Source of the DNA: Cryptomeria japonica
Taxonomy: Eukaryota > Streptophyta > Pinopsida > Cupressales > Cupressaceae
NCBI RefSeq assembly: GCF_030272615.1
Contig: NC_081410.1
Location: 227,636,915-227,700,914, forward strand
Direction of reading: 5' to 3'
DNA: 64,000 nucleotides
Positions 46,379 through 57,260 of this stretch are shown in pieces (the first letter of the stretch is position 1; every line of letters begins with the position of its first letter). Both the position numbers and the translations under genes were made by a program. Under the pieces are notes generated by a model that saw nothing but the letters and a program-made list of their open reading frames with translations, did no database searches and had not been told where the DNA came from.

Positions 46379-46846
46379 CTTTTAGTAGAATAACCAAGAA
46401 ATATTTATTCATCACATATAGCATCAAACTTTCATAAATCTTCATCCCTTTTGATATAACATTTACTTCCAAAAATTTTGAAATATTTAACAGTAGGAGC
46501 ATGACCAAACATTAATTCATAAGGAGTCTTACCAGTATCACCTTTGATATGCACTCGGTTAAGAGTGTAAATAGCAATACTAACAACTTCTCTCCAATAA
46601 ACATGCAGAACATTTCCTTGGAACATCATTGTCCTAGCAACTTCTTGAATGGTTTTGTTCTTCCTTTCCACAACTCCATTTTGTTGAGGGGTTCTCAAAG
46701 CAAACAATTGTCTTCTTATCTCATGTTCTTCAAAATCTTCACAAAATGCATTAAACTCACCGGAAGTGAATCCACCACCTCTGTCAAATCTCAGACACTT
46801 CAGTGTCAAACCTGTCTCAGTCTCAACCATAGTTTTTCAAAGGTGA
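46379..46846 (-). pseudogene. Integrase fragment of element E
   Basis: The minus-strand frame from 46830 reads MVETETGLTLKCLRFDRGGG, then LRTPQQNGVVERKNKTIQEV and TGKTPYELMFGHAPTVKYFK. It keeps the second Asp (FDRGGG) and the Glu (VERKN) of the catalytic triad, but the N-terminal zinc site and first Asp are gone. Its tail continues after insertion A at 44842-44757 (KRLSKIVESANVKVDEINE). Confidence 0.8.
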
Positions 46847-46847
46847 A

Positions 46848-46864
46848 CCTTGCTCTGATACCAA
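46848..46864 (-). other. Primer binding site of element E
   Basis: The minus strand reads TTGGTATCAGAGCAAGG next to an LTR-like end (TGAACCCATGAC...AAGAGGGGGGGG) at 46869. Confidence 0.8.
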
Positions 46865-46868
46865 TTAT

Positions 46869-47105
46869 TGAACCCATGACATGACTAAGAGGGGGGGGAG
46901 TCATCTCATAATACTAGGTTACACTTTTTGGCCAAACTTGACACTGAAATCAACATTTTGCATCAAATCTTTACTTTCTAAAACTTCCACCAGCTAAATG
47001 ATTAGGAATTTGAAGATGAAGTAAACTACTAATTTAGGATATTTTTCATATAGATTCTATATATATATATATATATAAAATTAGAAATTAAGTGTCCATA
47101 TTGTT
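46869..47105 (-). repeat. LTR-like sequence beside primer site of E, truncated by insertion B
   Basis: It begins TGAACCCATGACATGAC and a G-run like the other LTR ends, then turns AT-rich with a (TA)n run at about 47057-47077. It does not align well with the 34049-35383 LTR. DNA after insertion B (48519 onwards) continues it. Confidence 0.45.
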
Positions 47106-48502
47106 TTTGATTAAAAAAGTAGTGAGAACAAGGGCACTGACCCTTTACATAGCATAACTATTAACGAGACCATAGTGCATAAACAATACTATAACATCAT
47201 TAATAGTAACAAAACTAACAACAAAATGAGACCAAGTCTTTGAAAATAAAAAACAACAAGCAGAAAACCAAAAAAAAAAACTACAGGGATGCCTTTCACA
47301 CCCTAGTGGCATCAATGATATTGTTTCATTCATTAAACACAAACTTATACATGTCCTTAGCCTCCTTCTTTTCCTCCTCCGTGTTCACAGTTTGTTCCCT
47401 CAACAGAGAGAGGGTGAGTGTTGAGCTATGTAATATCTGCAGATGAAATTTGCTAAGGCCCGCAATTTGGGCGTCCCAGGCCTCCACCTTGCTCTTGAGC
47501 CGATTGACATCATCCATGATAGCTTGCAATTCAAGCACATAGCCCAGGTTCTCAATCCTCTACGTGATGTCCAACATGTCCATGCACAACATTTCCATTT
47601 GCTCCAGAGTATGGACACCCTGGGGATTCACAATAGACTTTTCATCCATAGTCTTATCCATCACCTTGGCCACATCTTCAGCAGGGGAACAGTCAATATC
47701 ATTGCCCAAGCCCATCAGAGGAATAGAGTTGATCACCTGTTTCGCCATCTTTAAATCTGAGTCCAAGTCACCAGAGTCTAGGGCTTTAGTATCAGAATTT
47801 TCGTCACCCGTGACACCCACAGTGCCCATGTTCATAGGGGCCCTATCCTTAACATCAACAGAGTCCTGGGCTTACATCTCAGAATTGCTCATGCCAGCGG
47901 CACCAACAGTGCTCAAATCCATGGGGTCCCTAGTAATATCCGCTTTAGCAACATCCTCACTGGGGGCCCCCATAGTGGTTTTAGGGTCCTCTCCCTCCTT
48001 GTCCTCAATGGGGTCCTCCTTGTAGTCAATAGTTTCAATCATAGGGGTCTTCTTTTTATGCAAGCTTTTGGAAGCCAATCTGGAGGATCTCCTTTTAACC
48101 TCAGAATCAGGGGAAGGGTTGTCCTTTTTAGCATCTTAGAAGATGAATTGTCTTCAAAGATAATACGTTTGCGTTTAATGAGGGTTTTTCCTTTACCATT
48201 GGACAGGGAGCGGGAAATGTTGGGAGAGGCAGACATAATCAAGTTGAGAGAGACCACAATAAAGAAACAATAGAGGCATAAGCAGACAGAGACATGGAGA
48301 AGTTGGTCGTAGCATAGCCTTCATGCAGATATTGGAAAAATTTGGGGAAGGCCATAGAAAGGGCGACAAGTTGTTGAGGAGTTGGCATAGGGGGTTGAGA
48401 GAGCGAGAGGTTCTGGTGGGGGGCAAAGGGCATCATGAAATTTTTACAACTTGTAAATGAGGCCCTGATTAAGGAGGTAGGGAGACTTAATAACAATATG
48501 GG
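47106..48502 (-). mobile_element. Short non-LTR insertion B (ORF1-only type)
   Basis: It is flanked by an exact 16-bp duplication AAGTGTCCATATTGTT (47090-47105 and 48503-48518). On the minus strand the 3' end reads ...CTACTTTTTTAATCAAA, resembling the ends of insertions A and C. There are no LTRs and no reverse transcriptase. The 5' edge carries an inverted copy of part of the target (48490-48501). Confidence 0.8.
47326..48496 (-). pseudogene. ORF remnant of insertion B
   Basis: Minus-strand frames from 48496 give a hydrophobic/proline N-terminal part (residues such as SCKNFMMPFAPHQNLSLSQP), then, after a frameshift, a basic segment (SRLASKSLHKKKTP). An acidic repeat-like region follows (47990-47560) where EDVAK and MG.VG.. 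recur, then a heptad-rich end (47540-47326, LELQAIMDDVNRLKSKVEAW). The plan is basic/acidic then coiled coil, as in insertions A and C, but identity is low. I do not recognise the protein. Confidence 0.5.
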
Positions 48503-48518
48503 AAGTGTCCATATTGTT

Positions 48519-48929
48519 ATGTAACTTTTAATAACTCATTATTTACAATAATTGACATCTATTTGGTAATACATAACATTTTTTTATAGAAAGAAGGAAT
48601 TTTAATTTTAAAAATATAGAATTGTGACACCAATATCTAGTTAATGCATTTTTGTATAATTTTTTGTTAAATATAATTTTTGAAGACAAAGTAATTGTAA
48701 TTTGGACAAAGGTGTATTCCGTAATGCATAAATTTTTTTATATGCATTTGAATTAACTTATTTTTGTGTTGAAATGAGGATACCAATACCTAGGGAAAAG
48801 ATATTTTTTACAAAAAATTTCTCTATTTTTCAATTTTTCCACTTGTGTGAAACACAATTCTTAATGTTTGAAGAAAGTATTACACTCATAAGAAATAAAA
48901 CATAAATATATAAGGTCTGCAATTTTTCG
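48519..48929. other. AT-rich spacer
   Basis: There is no gene or repeat recognised. It is the flank into which insertion B and the LINE at 48930 went; the LINE 5' border is not sharp. Confidence 0.4.
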
Positions 48930-50565
48930 CATCATTATGTAGGTCGGCATCCTGAAGCATGGTTGGGGGATGAGGCGGTCACAGAATCTCCGCCACCTGC
49001 GGATCCTTTTGGGCGGCATACGGGCCACGTTCCTCGGTGGGTTTTTCGAGGTGGGTAGTGGGTTGACATGGCTATTCAGTAGGTTTTCAACTTGGTGATC
49101 TTCAACATGGTGTTCAACATGGTAATGAGGGTTCACATCGGGTGGCTGATCAACAGAGAGACTTTCGTTATCGCCCTGTTTCTGGTTCTTTTCGTAGTTT
49201 TTTTTGGCTGAGGGGATGGCATGGTCAGAAGGCTATGAATAAGGTTTTTGTTGTTCAACAACAGGGTTTTGGTGCGAATAATCTTAGGGCTTCCAATGGT
49301 GCCAATACGGTGAAGCCTAGTTTGACTGTTGTGTCGAATGAGGGGGCTAGGGTTTCCTCCATTAAGCAAGCATCGATAGAGTTGCAGTCGGCGACAAGCC
49401 CTAATATTTCTTCACCAAGGAAAATTTTGGTCGGCACAATTGGCAATGTTCATCCTTTGGCTATTAATCATGATGTGGGCATTACGAAGTCGCAAACTGT
49501 TTGGCTCTCGGTGCCCTTGATTGATGCCTCTATTAATTTGTTGGGTAAGAAAGCTCATGATCTTCAGGCACTTGCAATCATCATTTAGGTTTGGGGTGAT
49601 GCTATTTATGTTTCAAAATTGTAATGTAGGATTCATTTGCACTGGTATGGCACCTTGTATTTCCAAGTCTTGTCTGCTAGTTCTTTCATTGTTGTTTTTG
49701 ATTCATTTGAAGCTAGAGATAAGGCTTTAGAGGTCCCTTTTTTCTGGTTGGGTAGGAATTTGATTTTTGTAGAGATTTGGAAACCCCTCTTTGAGCCTTC
49801 TTGGGTCTCCTCCAAACAGGTCCTCTCTGGTTTAAACTTCCTCAGTTGCCTTCTGAATTTGTTGATTCTGATATCTTGCAAAAAATTTGGGATTCCTTTG
49901 GAAAGTTCTTATTATCTCATTCGGTATTTGAGGATGGCTTGTTTCTAGTTACAATTTGTGTGTTAGTTGATTGAAACATTTTCCCTCCTCAGACCTACAA
50001 TATTAGGTCTTTAGTTGGTATTTGGCATCAAAACATTGTTAGGGATTCTAATGGTTTTGCTCGCTCCTCAGTTTCTATGGATTCGCCTTTATTTTTTGAT
50101 ATGAAAAAGTTTAAATCTGCTTCTAAAATACTTGAATATTTTATTGAGAGGGATCTTGAGTCTCTTTCTTGGGCTAAAATGCAGACTTTGTTGAAGGATT
50201 CTAATATCCCATCTTTTATCCCTCCTTTGGAAAAGAATGCCTCGACTGAGGTTGGTGTTGGTCCCGATAAAACCAATTGTATTGTTCCTATAAATTCTTT
50301 GGGTCATGATAAGGTCATTTGTGTTGATAATGTTAATTCGTTGTCTACTGGTGTTGATCTTTCTTCAAAATCTGTGGGTCCTGATAAGGTTAAATGTGTT
50401 GATAAGGTTAATTCTTTGCCTTCTGGTGTTGTAAAATTTGCTATTCTGGTTAAACCTCCTTATGAGCAAGGCAGATCAAAGTCTTTTCCTAAGTCTCATA
50501 TGGTTTTTGGAAGTCCTCCTATTGTCCCAAATGATCAACTCATTACCCATGTGAAAAACATTGTT

Positions 50566-51585
50566 TTTGATTACGGGAAAAACAGGTTTTGAAGGGATCC
50601 CGAAACCCTTTACAAAAGATCCTTAAAAGATAATAGCATTAAAAAACAAGAAAAGACATTCTGCAAAAAAACCAACACAGTTCTGGGCAAAAACCAGCAT
50701 AAAAGTCCAACAAAACCAGCAACATCCAACCATAACAGAAAAAAGACAAAAGACAAATTACTTAATGTTTTTAAGGGCATTAGCTAAATTTCCACTAATC
50801 CCTTGCAGATCTTTAATATTATCCCTGAGCATAGGGATTTCCTTGGAAGAGGCCAAAGCATCTTTTTCCATACTTGCCCTAGTCCTTTTTGCCGCACCAC
50901 CAAGATCACTTTCCACTGTCCCTGTCTCAATAGCATCCTCATCAATATCTAGGTCCACAACAAGTTTGGAAATTCTTGAGCCATCAAGGAACTTGGCAAT
51001 TTCCTCTATATTCCTAGTCACAGAGGTAAGGATATCCATAATCATAACCAAAAAGTTTTTCATGGAAGTTTTTCCTTCCTCCAGTTTACTAATCTGAGCT
51101 TCCAGCTTCTCCACTTTTTCCTCCATACCCCTTTTCCACTTCTCCTGGTTTCTTTCATTTTTCTTTCACTGCTCTTCATGTTGCTTATCAATTTTTTCCA
51201 GATTCTTGATTTTTTCATATACCCACCTAAAAAAACCCATTCGAGCCTCAGACTGGTTTTTGAGTTTATCCAGAATAATCCCATCTCCAACTTTATCCTG
51301 TTCCCTACTTGTTTCCTCCTTATCCTTCTCCTACTCAGTTTCCATTTCCCTTTCCTCCTTATTAATCTGATTGTCCTGCTCCTCCATTGGCTAGTTGTTA
51401 ACATTACCAATACTTACACTGTGGGTAGGGCTATTCTGATCAGAAACATCCTCAGATCCTCCTTCCTCTTCCCCCACTTCCTCTTCTTTCTAGCTCTCCT
51501 CTCCGTCAGACTTATCGGTCTCCATCTCGCTTCCATCTTTTCCCATGTCCTCAGAATCAACCTCTATGTCCTTTTGTTTACCCCC
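50566..51585 (-). mobile_element. Short non-LTR insertion C (ORF1-only type)
   Basis: It is flanked by a 15-bp duplication GTGAAAAACATTGTT (50551-50565) and GTGCAAAACATTGTT (51586-51600), one mismatch. The minus-strand 3' end reads TTCAAAACCTGTTTTTC then CCGTAATCAAAAA, alignable with the end of insertion A (TTCCAAAAACCTGTTTTT). It interrupts LINE ORF1. Confidence 0.82.
50758..51560 (-). pseudogene. ORF of insertion C: acidic region and coiled coil
   Basis: The minus-strand frame ends at TAA 50758. Upstream it reads an acidic Glu/Asp/Ser region (about 51560-51400), then GIILDKLKNQSEARMGFFRW and a heptad coiled coil (51180-51020, EEKVEKLEAQISKLEEGKTS). A predicted helical C-terminus (LKDLQ-like, SGNLANALKNIK) follows. 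There are several stops in the first half; the last 122 codons are open. There is no enzyme motif. It is similar in plan to insertion A. Confidence 0.6.
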
Positions 51586-52144
51586 GTGCAAAACATTGTT
51601 AACATAAATAATATTGCTCTTAACTCTGAGTTGGAAAATAGAGTAATTACCTCGATTGATAATGACTTAGTTAAGCTGGATAAAGATTTATCTGCATTTC
51701 CTACAACTTATCCTTTTGAAATGCTTGATCTGGATAAGGAAATGAATTCCTCTATCCCTGATGTTCCTTTGGGTTCTAATGGTTTTGAGGTTCTAGATCA
51801 AGATAAGGATAGGCTCACTGATGGACCTTCTCTTCTAGGTATCAATGGTGGATTGCCTTTGATACAGTCTCCTCTCTCTCTTGTATCTCCATTTAATACT
51901 TCCATGAAGAGGGGTCGTAAACCTAAACATGTTAAGACCCAGCTGGAAATTGATGCGGGTATCCAATCAACTCTCCTTTCTCTAATGGATTCTTCCAAAA
52001 GGAAGAGGAAAAATAAGCCTTTTAGTCCACCTGTTATAAGAGCCTTGGCTTCTAAAAGGAGTCCCCAGAAGGATTTTTCTGAGGGAATGGTCTCTCGGAC
52101 TTCTTATTGTGAAAAGAGGGGAGCCACTGCCTCTCTCCAGGCCA

Positions 52145-55100
52145 ATGAAGATCATATCTTGGAATGTTAGGGGCTTAAATGCCCCTAAAAAAAGATGCTT
52201 GATTAAGTTCCAATTGGACTCGATGAAGTGTGATATTGTGATGGTGCAAGAAACCAAGTTAAATTTGTCTTCTGCAGAATTTTTGTTTTCCTCATGGAAG
52301 CCCTGGAAATTTTGTATTTCTTCCTCTGTGGGGGCTTCGGGAGGGCTTGCTTTTCTTTAGAATGATTTTAGTGTGGATCTCTCTTTGGTTGCCTCTTCCT
52401 CCAATTGGATGCTTGGTTTAGTAAAAAGTAGACTTTCTAATACTAAATTCTGGCTTTTCAATATTGTTGAGAAAAGGAAACTTTGGGAGACTTTAGTTTT
52501 GATTGCTTCCCCATTGATGAGTGCTTTTTTGGTTCTTGGGGGTGATTTCAATGCTATCTCGAGTCTTGATGAGAAAGCTGGGGGTATCATTCCAAATAAG
52601 CATATTATTGATTATTTTTGTCATTCTATCAAAAAATTGAATCTGGTCGATTGTAAAACTCAATATGGCCCTTTCACTTGGACTAATATGAGAAAGGATT
52701 TCTGTTAAATTGTTGAAAGGTTGGACTGTTTTTTGGTGTCTGAAAGTTGGTATAATTCAGATCGATATTTCTTTTGCTCAGTTCTGCCTTTTACTAGTCC
52801 AAATCATTTCCCTATTTTATTTTCTATTCTTGAGGATAGGGCCCCTAGGAAGATTCCTTTCAAATTCGAACCAATGTGGTTTAGGGGTCAATATTTTTTG
52901 CCCCTGTTGAAAATGTGGTGGCTATCTACTCCACATGTCAATGGATCTAGGATGTTTCAGATAGTTAAGAAACTGGCTTTTCTTAAAGGCAAGATTAGAG
53001 ATTGGAATACTTTGCATTTTAAAAATATTTTTGGTGAAAAGGCTAGGATTCAGGAGGAAATTGAGAAGATAAATGAGGTTATTTTGATTTCTGGTATGGA
53101 TTCTTTGTCCTTTAATAGGCTTAAATGTTTGAAAGCCCAACTTGAGGAAGTTCTGGCTTAGGAAAAATCTTATTGGAGGCAGAAATCTAGGGACTTATGG
53201 TTATCAGAAGGTGATATGAATACTATGTTTTTTCACTCTTCAACCAAGTTAATGAGGCAGCGTAATAGAATATCTTGTATTCACGATTCCAATGGGAATT
53301 GTCTGTCTGATGATGGTGAAATTGCTTCAAAGGCTGTTAAATTTTTTAAGTCCTTGCTATCTCTTGAGTCAGTCTCTTTGGATAATGATTTTGTTAATTT
53401 AATCCCTCCGCTTGTTAATGAGGATGATAATAAGATGCTTATGCCTCCTTTTACTAATGGTGAGTTAAGAGAGGTAGTCTTTTCCATGCCTCCGGAGAAG
53501 GCTCCGGGGCCGGATGGGTTCATGACTTTGTTTTTTCAGAAATGTTGAGACTTTGTGGGGAATGATGTTTTATTAGCCCTTGAAGAGTTTAGGCGAAATA
53601 GAACTGTTTTGAAAGAACTAAACACTACTCTTATTGCCATTATTCCTAAGGTGGACAATCCTAACTCTTTCTCTGATTTTCGTCCTATTTCTCTTTTTAA
53701 TACTTTGTATAAAATTATTACTAAGGCAATTTCAGTTAGGATGGCTAAGCTCATTCCTAGGATTGTGTCTATTGATCAGGATGGTTTTGTTCCTGAAAGG
53801 GAAACTTTGGAGGGTGAAATTGTTGCACATGAGATTTTGTATTCCATGTCACTTCAAAAGACTCCGACTATGATTCTTAAACTTGACATGCTTAAAGCGT
53901 ATGATCGGGTTGATTGGCGTTCCTTAGTTTCTGTTCTAAATCATTTTGGTTTTGCTCATAGTTGGGTTAAATGGGTATTTTCCTGCATTTCTTTTGCTCA
54001 TTTTTCAATTTTGCTTAATGGTTCTCCTACTGGTTTTTTCTCTTCCTCTCGAGGGGTTAGGCAAGGGGATCCTCTCTCCCCCTTTCTGTTTATTCTTCTA
54101 GCTAAGGCTTTAAGTAGGGTCATTTCTGATGCTAGATCTTCAGGTCTTTGGAATGGTATTAGAATTGATGGGTATCTGAATTCGCAATCCCATTGCCTTT
54201 TTGTGGATGATACTCTCTTATTCAGTTCACCCTCACTAGCAAAAGCCAAAGTTATCAAAAAGATTATTGATGACTACTCTTCCTTTTCTGGGCAGAAAGT
54301 TAATAGTCTTAAATCAAAGGTGTTTTTCCTGAATGTTTCCCCTCTAGTTCAGAATAGATTGACTCATTTTTGGGGTTTTCAAGTGGGTTCTTTCCCTTGT
54401 GAGTATTTAGGCATTCCTTTTTTTGTTGGATTAGATAAGGCAATGTTTTGGGGTAAAGTGGTTCATGCGATATCTTCCATAATTTCTTCTTGGAATCATA
54501 AATGGCCGACTTTAGCTAGTAAGATTCTTTTGATTAAGTCAGTGCTTAATGTCATTCCTATTTATTTGATGTTTGTTTTGAAAACTCCTCCCAAGGTTGT
54601 TCATGATCTCAAGGCGTCTTTAAGATCCTTTATTTGGAATGATAATATTGGGGGTAAGAAAAAGATTCCTTTATTAGCTTGGGATAGGGTTTGTCTTCCA
54701 AAGGAGTTGGGGGGTTCAGGTATCAAAGACTTAGTTTCTCATAACAAAACCTTGGGGGCTAAACTTCTCTGCAAGCTATATATGGACCCTTCAAGTAAAT
54801 GGGCTTCCATTATGTTTGCTAAGTATTTGAGGGGGGATCCTAGAGAATGGCTTTTCACAGCCTCATCTCCCTCGAAAGGATTAGCCTTTTGGAATTTTAT
54901 TGTTAGTTGTAGATCAGTTATCCTTCCTCACCTCTCTTGGGTTGTTCATAATGGGAAGAAGGCTCGATTTTGGGATGAAGTCTAGAATGGTCATGTTGCC
55001 TTGTCTTCCATTCAGGATTGGTCTCCTTTATCTGGTATCCTTACTGGTCTCTAGGGTTTTTTTGTTGCTGATTATTGTGATGTTGATACTTCAGGTCCTT

Positions 55101-56285
55101 ATCCTGTTTTTCGTTGGAAATCTATTGATTCTCTGTCCATCAGTAAAGAACTCAAAGATGCTTATGTACAAGAGCTTGAAAAAAGATTTTTAGTGTTTAA
55201 AGATCGGGAGGATGTTTTGATTTGGACTAAGAGTGCTTCAGGTTCTTATTCAGTAAAGGAGGGGTATAAGGTCTTGTCTCATTCCTCTTCTTTCTCCCCT
55301 TGGCCTTCTCAGTTCTTTTGGCATTCGGCTTGTCTTCCTAAAATTGGTTCCTTTGCCTAGCTCACAGTTCAAGATAGAGTTCTCACTGGGATGAGATTAA
55401 ATAGGCTTGGGATTATTGCAGTGTTTCCTTGTGTGTTTTGTGGTTTCTTCATGGAATCCATGGATCATGTATTTTTGCATTGCCCATTTGCCTTGGATTG
55501 TTGGTACTGGTTGTTTGGTATGCTTGGATGGTCTTTTGCTATTGGTCCTAATTTATTGTCTCATTTTTTGGCTTGGTCTTTGTTTTATTCATCATCATTT
55601 TACTCTTCTCTTTGGATTGTTGCTCCATCTATTGTCATTTGGAATATTTGGCTTGAGAGGAACTCTAGGATTTTCAAGCATAAATTTGCTTCATTGTTAG
55701 ATGTGCTTGATAGGATTCAATCATCCATTTCTGAGGTGGTGATTTCTTATATTTATAAAAATTTGGAACATTTGTGCTCCTTTTCCCATTGGGATAATTG
55801 GGTAACATGGAAATGGGAGTCACTTCGAGTCATTCCATCTCATGGGGTTGTAGCATCAAGCTTATCCTCTCTTGTCAAGTGTAGGCTTGCTAAATGGCCT
55901 CCTCCTCCGCAATTCTCTTCTAGATTAAATTTTGATGGCCCTGCCAAAGGTAATCCGAGAAAGTCGGGGATGGGAGCTGTCCTTTTTTTATCACAATTCT
56001 AAGATTGTCAAAGCTGTGTGTAAATATATTGGTGTTGGTTCCAACAATTCTGCTGAATTTCATGTTTTATCTTTCGGTCTTGATTTAGCCATCTCTTTGG
56101 GCATTACGAATATTGTCATTGAAGGGGATTCAATGATTGTCTCCTGGCACTTACAATACCTTTTGGAACGAATTCTTGTTCAATTGAAGTGTTTTAGTTC
56201 CTTTACTATCTCTCACTGTTATAGGGAAATTAATTGTATTGCCAATTTTCTTGCTAATAAGGTTGTAGTTGAAGGTGTCAAGTAA
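52145..56285 (+). pseudogene. LINE ORF2: endonuclease, reverse transcriptase, RNase H
   Basis: ATG 52145 starts MKIISWNVRGLN, the usual plant L1 start. APE endonuclease: QETK (about 52250) and GGDFNAI (about 52545); the final SDH is PNH. RT 53480-54400: EKAPGPDGF, RPISL, LDMLKAYDRVDW, RGVRQGDPLSPFLF and FVDDTLLFS with both aspartates. A zinc-like CX2C...HX4C region follows (VFCGFFMESMDHVFLHC, 55430-55480), then an RNase H domain (LNFDGPAKGN, AEFHVL, EGDS; 55925-56280). One frame holds to about 55990 with seven stops, then shifts. Six of the seven stops sit where Trp or Gln is expected. The enzyme nicks DNA and primes cDNA there; this copy is dead. Confidence 0.88.
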
Positions 56286-56554
56286 TTGGAAATCTCCCCT
56301 AGGGATATTCCCTCTTCTTGCATTAGTGCTCTTTTTTAAGTATTCCTTTGGTTGAAGTTTGGGATCAGGGGTCTCTTGCTCGATTCAGTATGGCATGTGT
56401 AATCTAATTTTTGATGGGTTGATCATTTCTTTCGATGGGTGGTTTCTTTTTTTGATTATTTGCGGGTCTATTGCTTTCACCACATTCCCTGTTCATTGTG
56501 GATGTTCTTTCGTGTATTACATTAGGGAGGGTGTTGTCTTGCCTTATGGCAACA

Positions 56555-57260
56555 TTTTTGCTGATGGCATACACGGTAAGTATTTCCTCTATGAGTAAGG
56601 AGGGTGATGGAGCTTCATCCATGTGGTTTGTATCTTGTCTATCAGCCTGGACTTAGTTGATCATTCTTAGGATTTGATGCCCTCACACAATTGGTTATTA
56701 CTATTAGTGGGCATTTTGAGTTGCAGGTTGGATGTTTAATTTGGTTATCATGGTGGGAAGTGTTCTTTATCCTCATTTCTTGCTTACTGGTTGTTGCCTT
56801 GGTTTTTAAGTTTGGGTGAGTGTATTACATTAAGGAGGATGGCAACATTTTTTGATGATGGCATTCATGGCAAGTATTTCTTTTTCAAGCATGGAGGGTG
56901 TTTGAACTTCATCCGTGTGGTGTTATCCTGTCTGGCATATTGGGTTTATTTGGTTTATCACAGGTTTGATGCCCTTACATGCTCTTATTCAACTGATCAT
57001 TATTATGAATTGGCATTTCTTCTTTAGCATGACCTGTAGTTGGTTGCTTGATTTGGTAATCATGGTGGGAAGTGCTTGGGTAAGTTGGTTTGCAACTACT
57101 TCTCAACGATGACGTCTCAGTTAATCATTAAAGTTTCTTTGGCATTTATTTTTATCATGGTTCACAACCTGGTTGCTTGATTGAGTAATTATGTCTGGAT
57201 GTGCTTTGTTCACCCCTTCGGCCAGTGGGTTTGGTAATTATGCTTGGGTAAGTTGGTTTC
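56555..57260 (+). repeat. Imperfect ~290-310 bp duplications in LINE 3' UTR
   Basis: GATGGCATACACGGTAAGTA (56564) recurs as GATGGCATTCATGGCAAGTA (56856). CTTCATCCATGTGGT recurs near 56908. ATCATGGTGGGAAGTG at about 56748 recurs at about 57059. A weaker third copy lies near 57165-57255. Confidence 0.6.

Larger units (their letters stand above)
34049..47105 (-). mobile_element. Ty1/copia element E, gag- and protease-less, heavily nested
   Basis: On the minus strand, after removing insertions, this reads as partial LTR, primer site, integrase (from its middle), RT, RNase H, polypurine tract and 3' LTR. Gag, protease and the start of integrase are missing: the primer site lies only about 20 bases from integrase. 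It hosts the chromodomain element (37509-44751) and a short non-LTR insertion (44861-46361). Joining across both restores the integrase tail. The left LTR does not clearly match the sequence beside the primer site, so the element may be a recombinant. Confidence 0.7.
48930..52170 (+). pseudogene. LINE ORF1 (DUF4283-type), split by insertion C
   Basis: The N-terminal frame includes DEAVTESPPPADPFGRHTGH (about 48970-49030). An RRM-like DUF4283 domain lies around 49500-49960, with FEARDKALEVPFFWLGRNLI, WKPLFEP and, after a frameshift, LWFKLPQLPSEF. The frame resumes near 50077 and runs to 50565, where insertion C lies, and continues from 51601 to TAG 52170, overlapping the ORF2 start by 26 bases. 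The C-terminal part is Lys/Arg-rich (MKRGRKPKH). Plant L1 ORF1 proteins bind element RNA. At least three stops or frameshifts are present. Confidence 0.7.
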
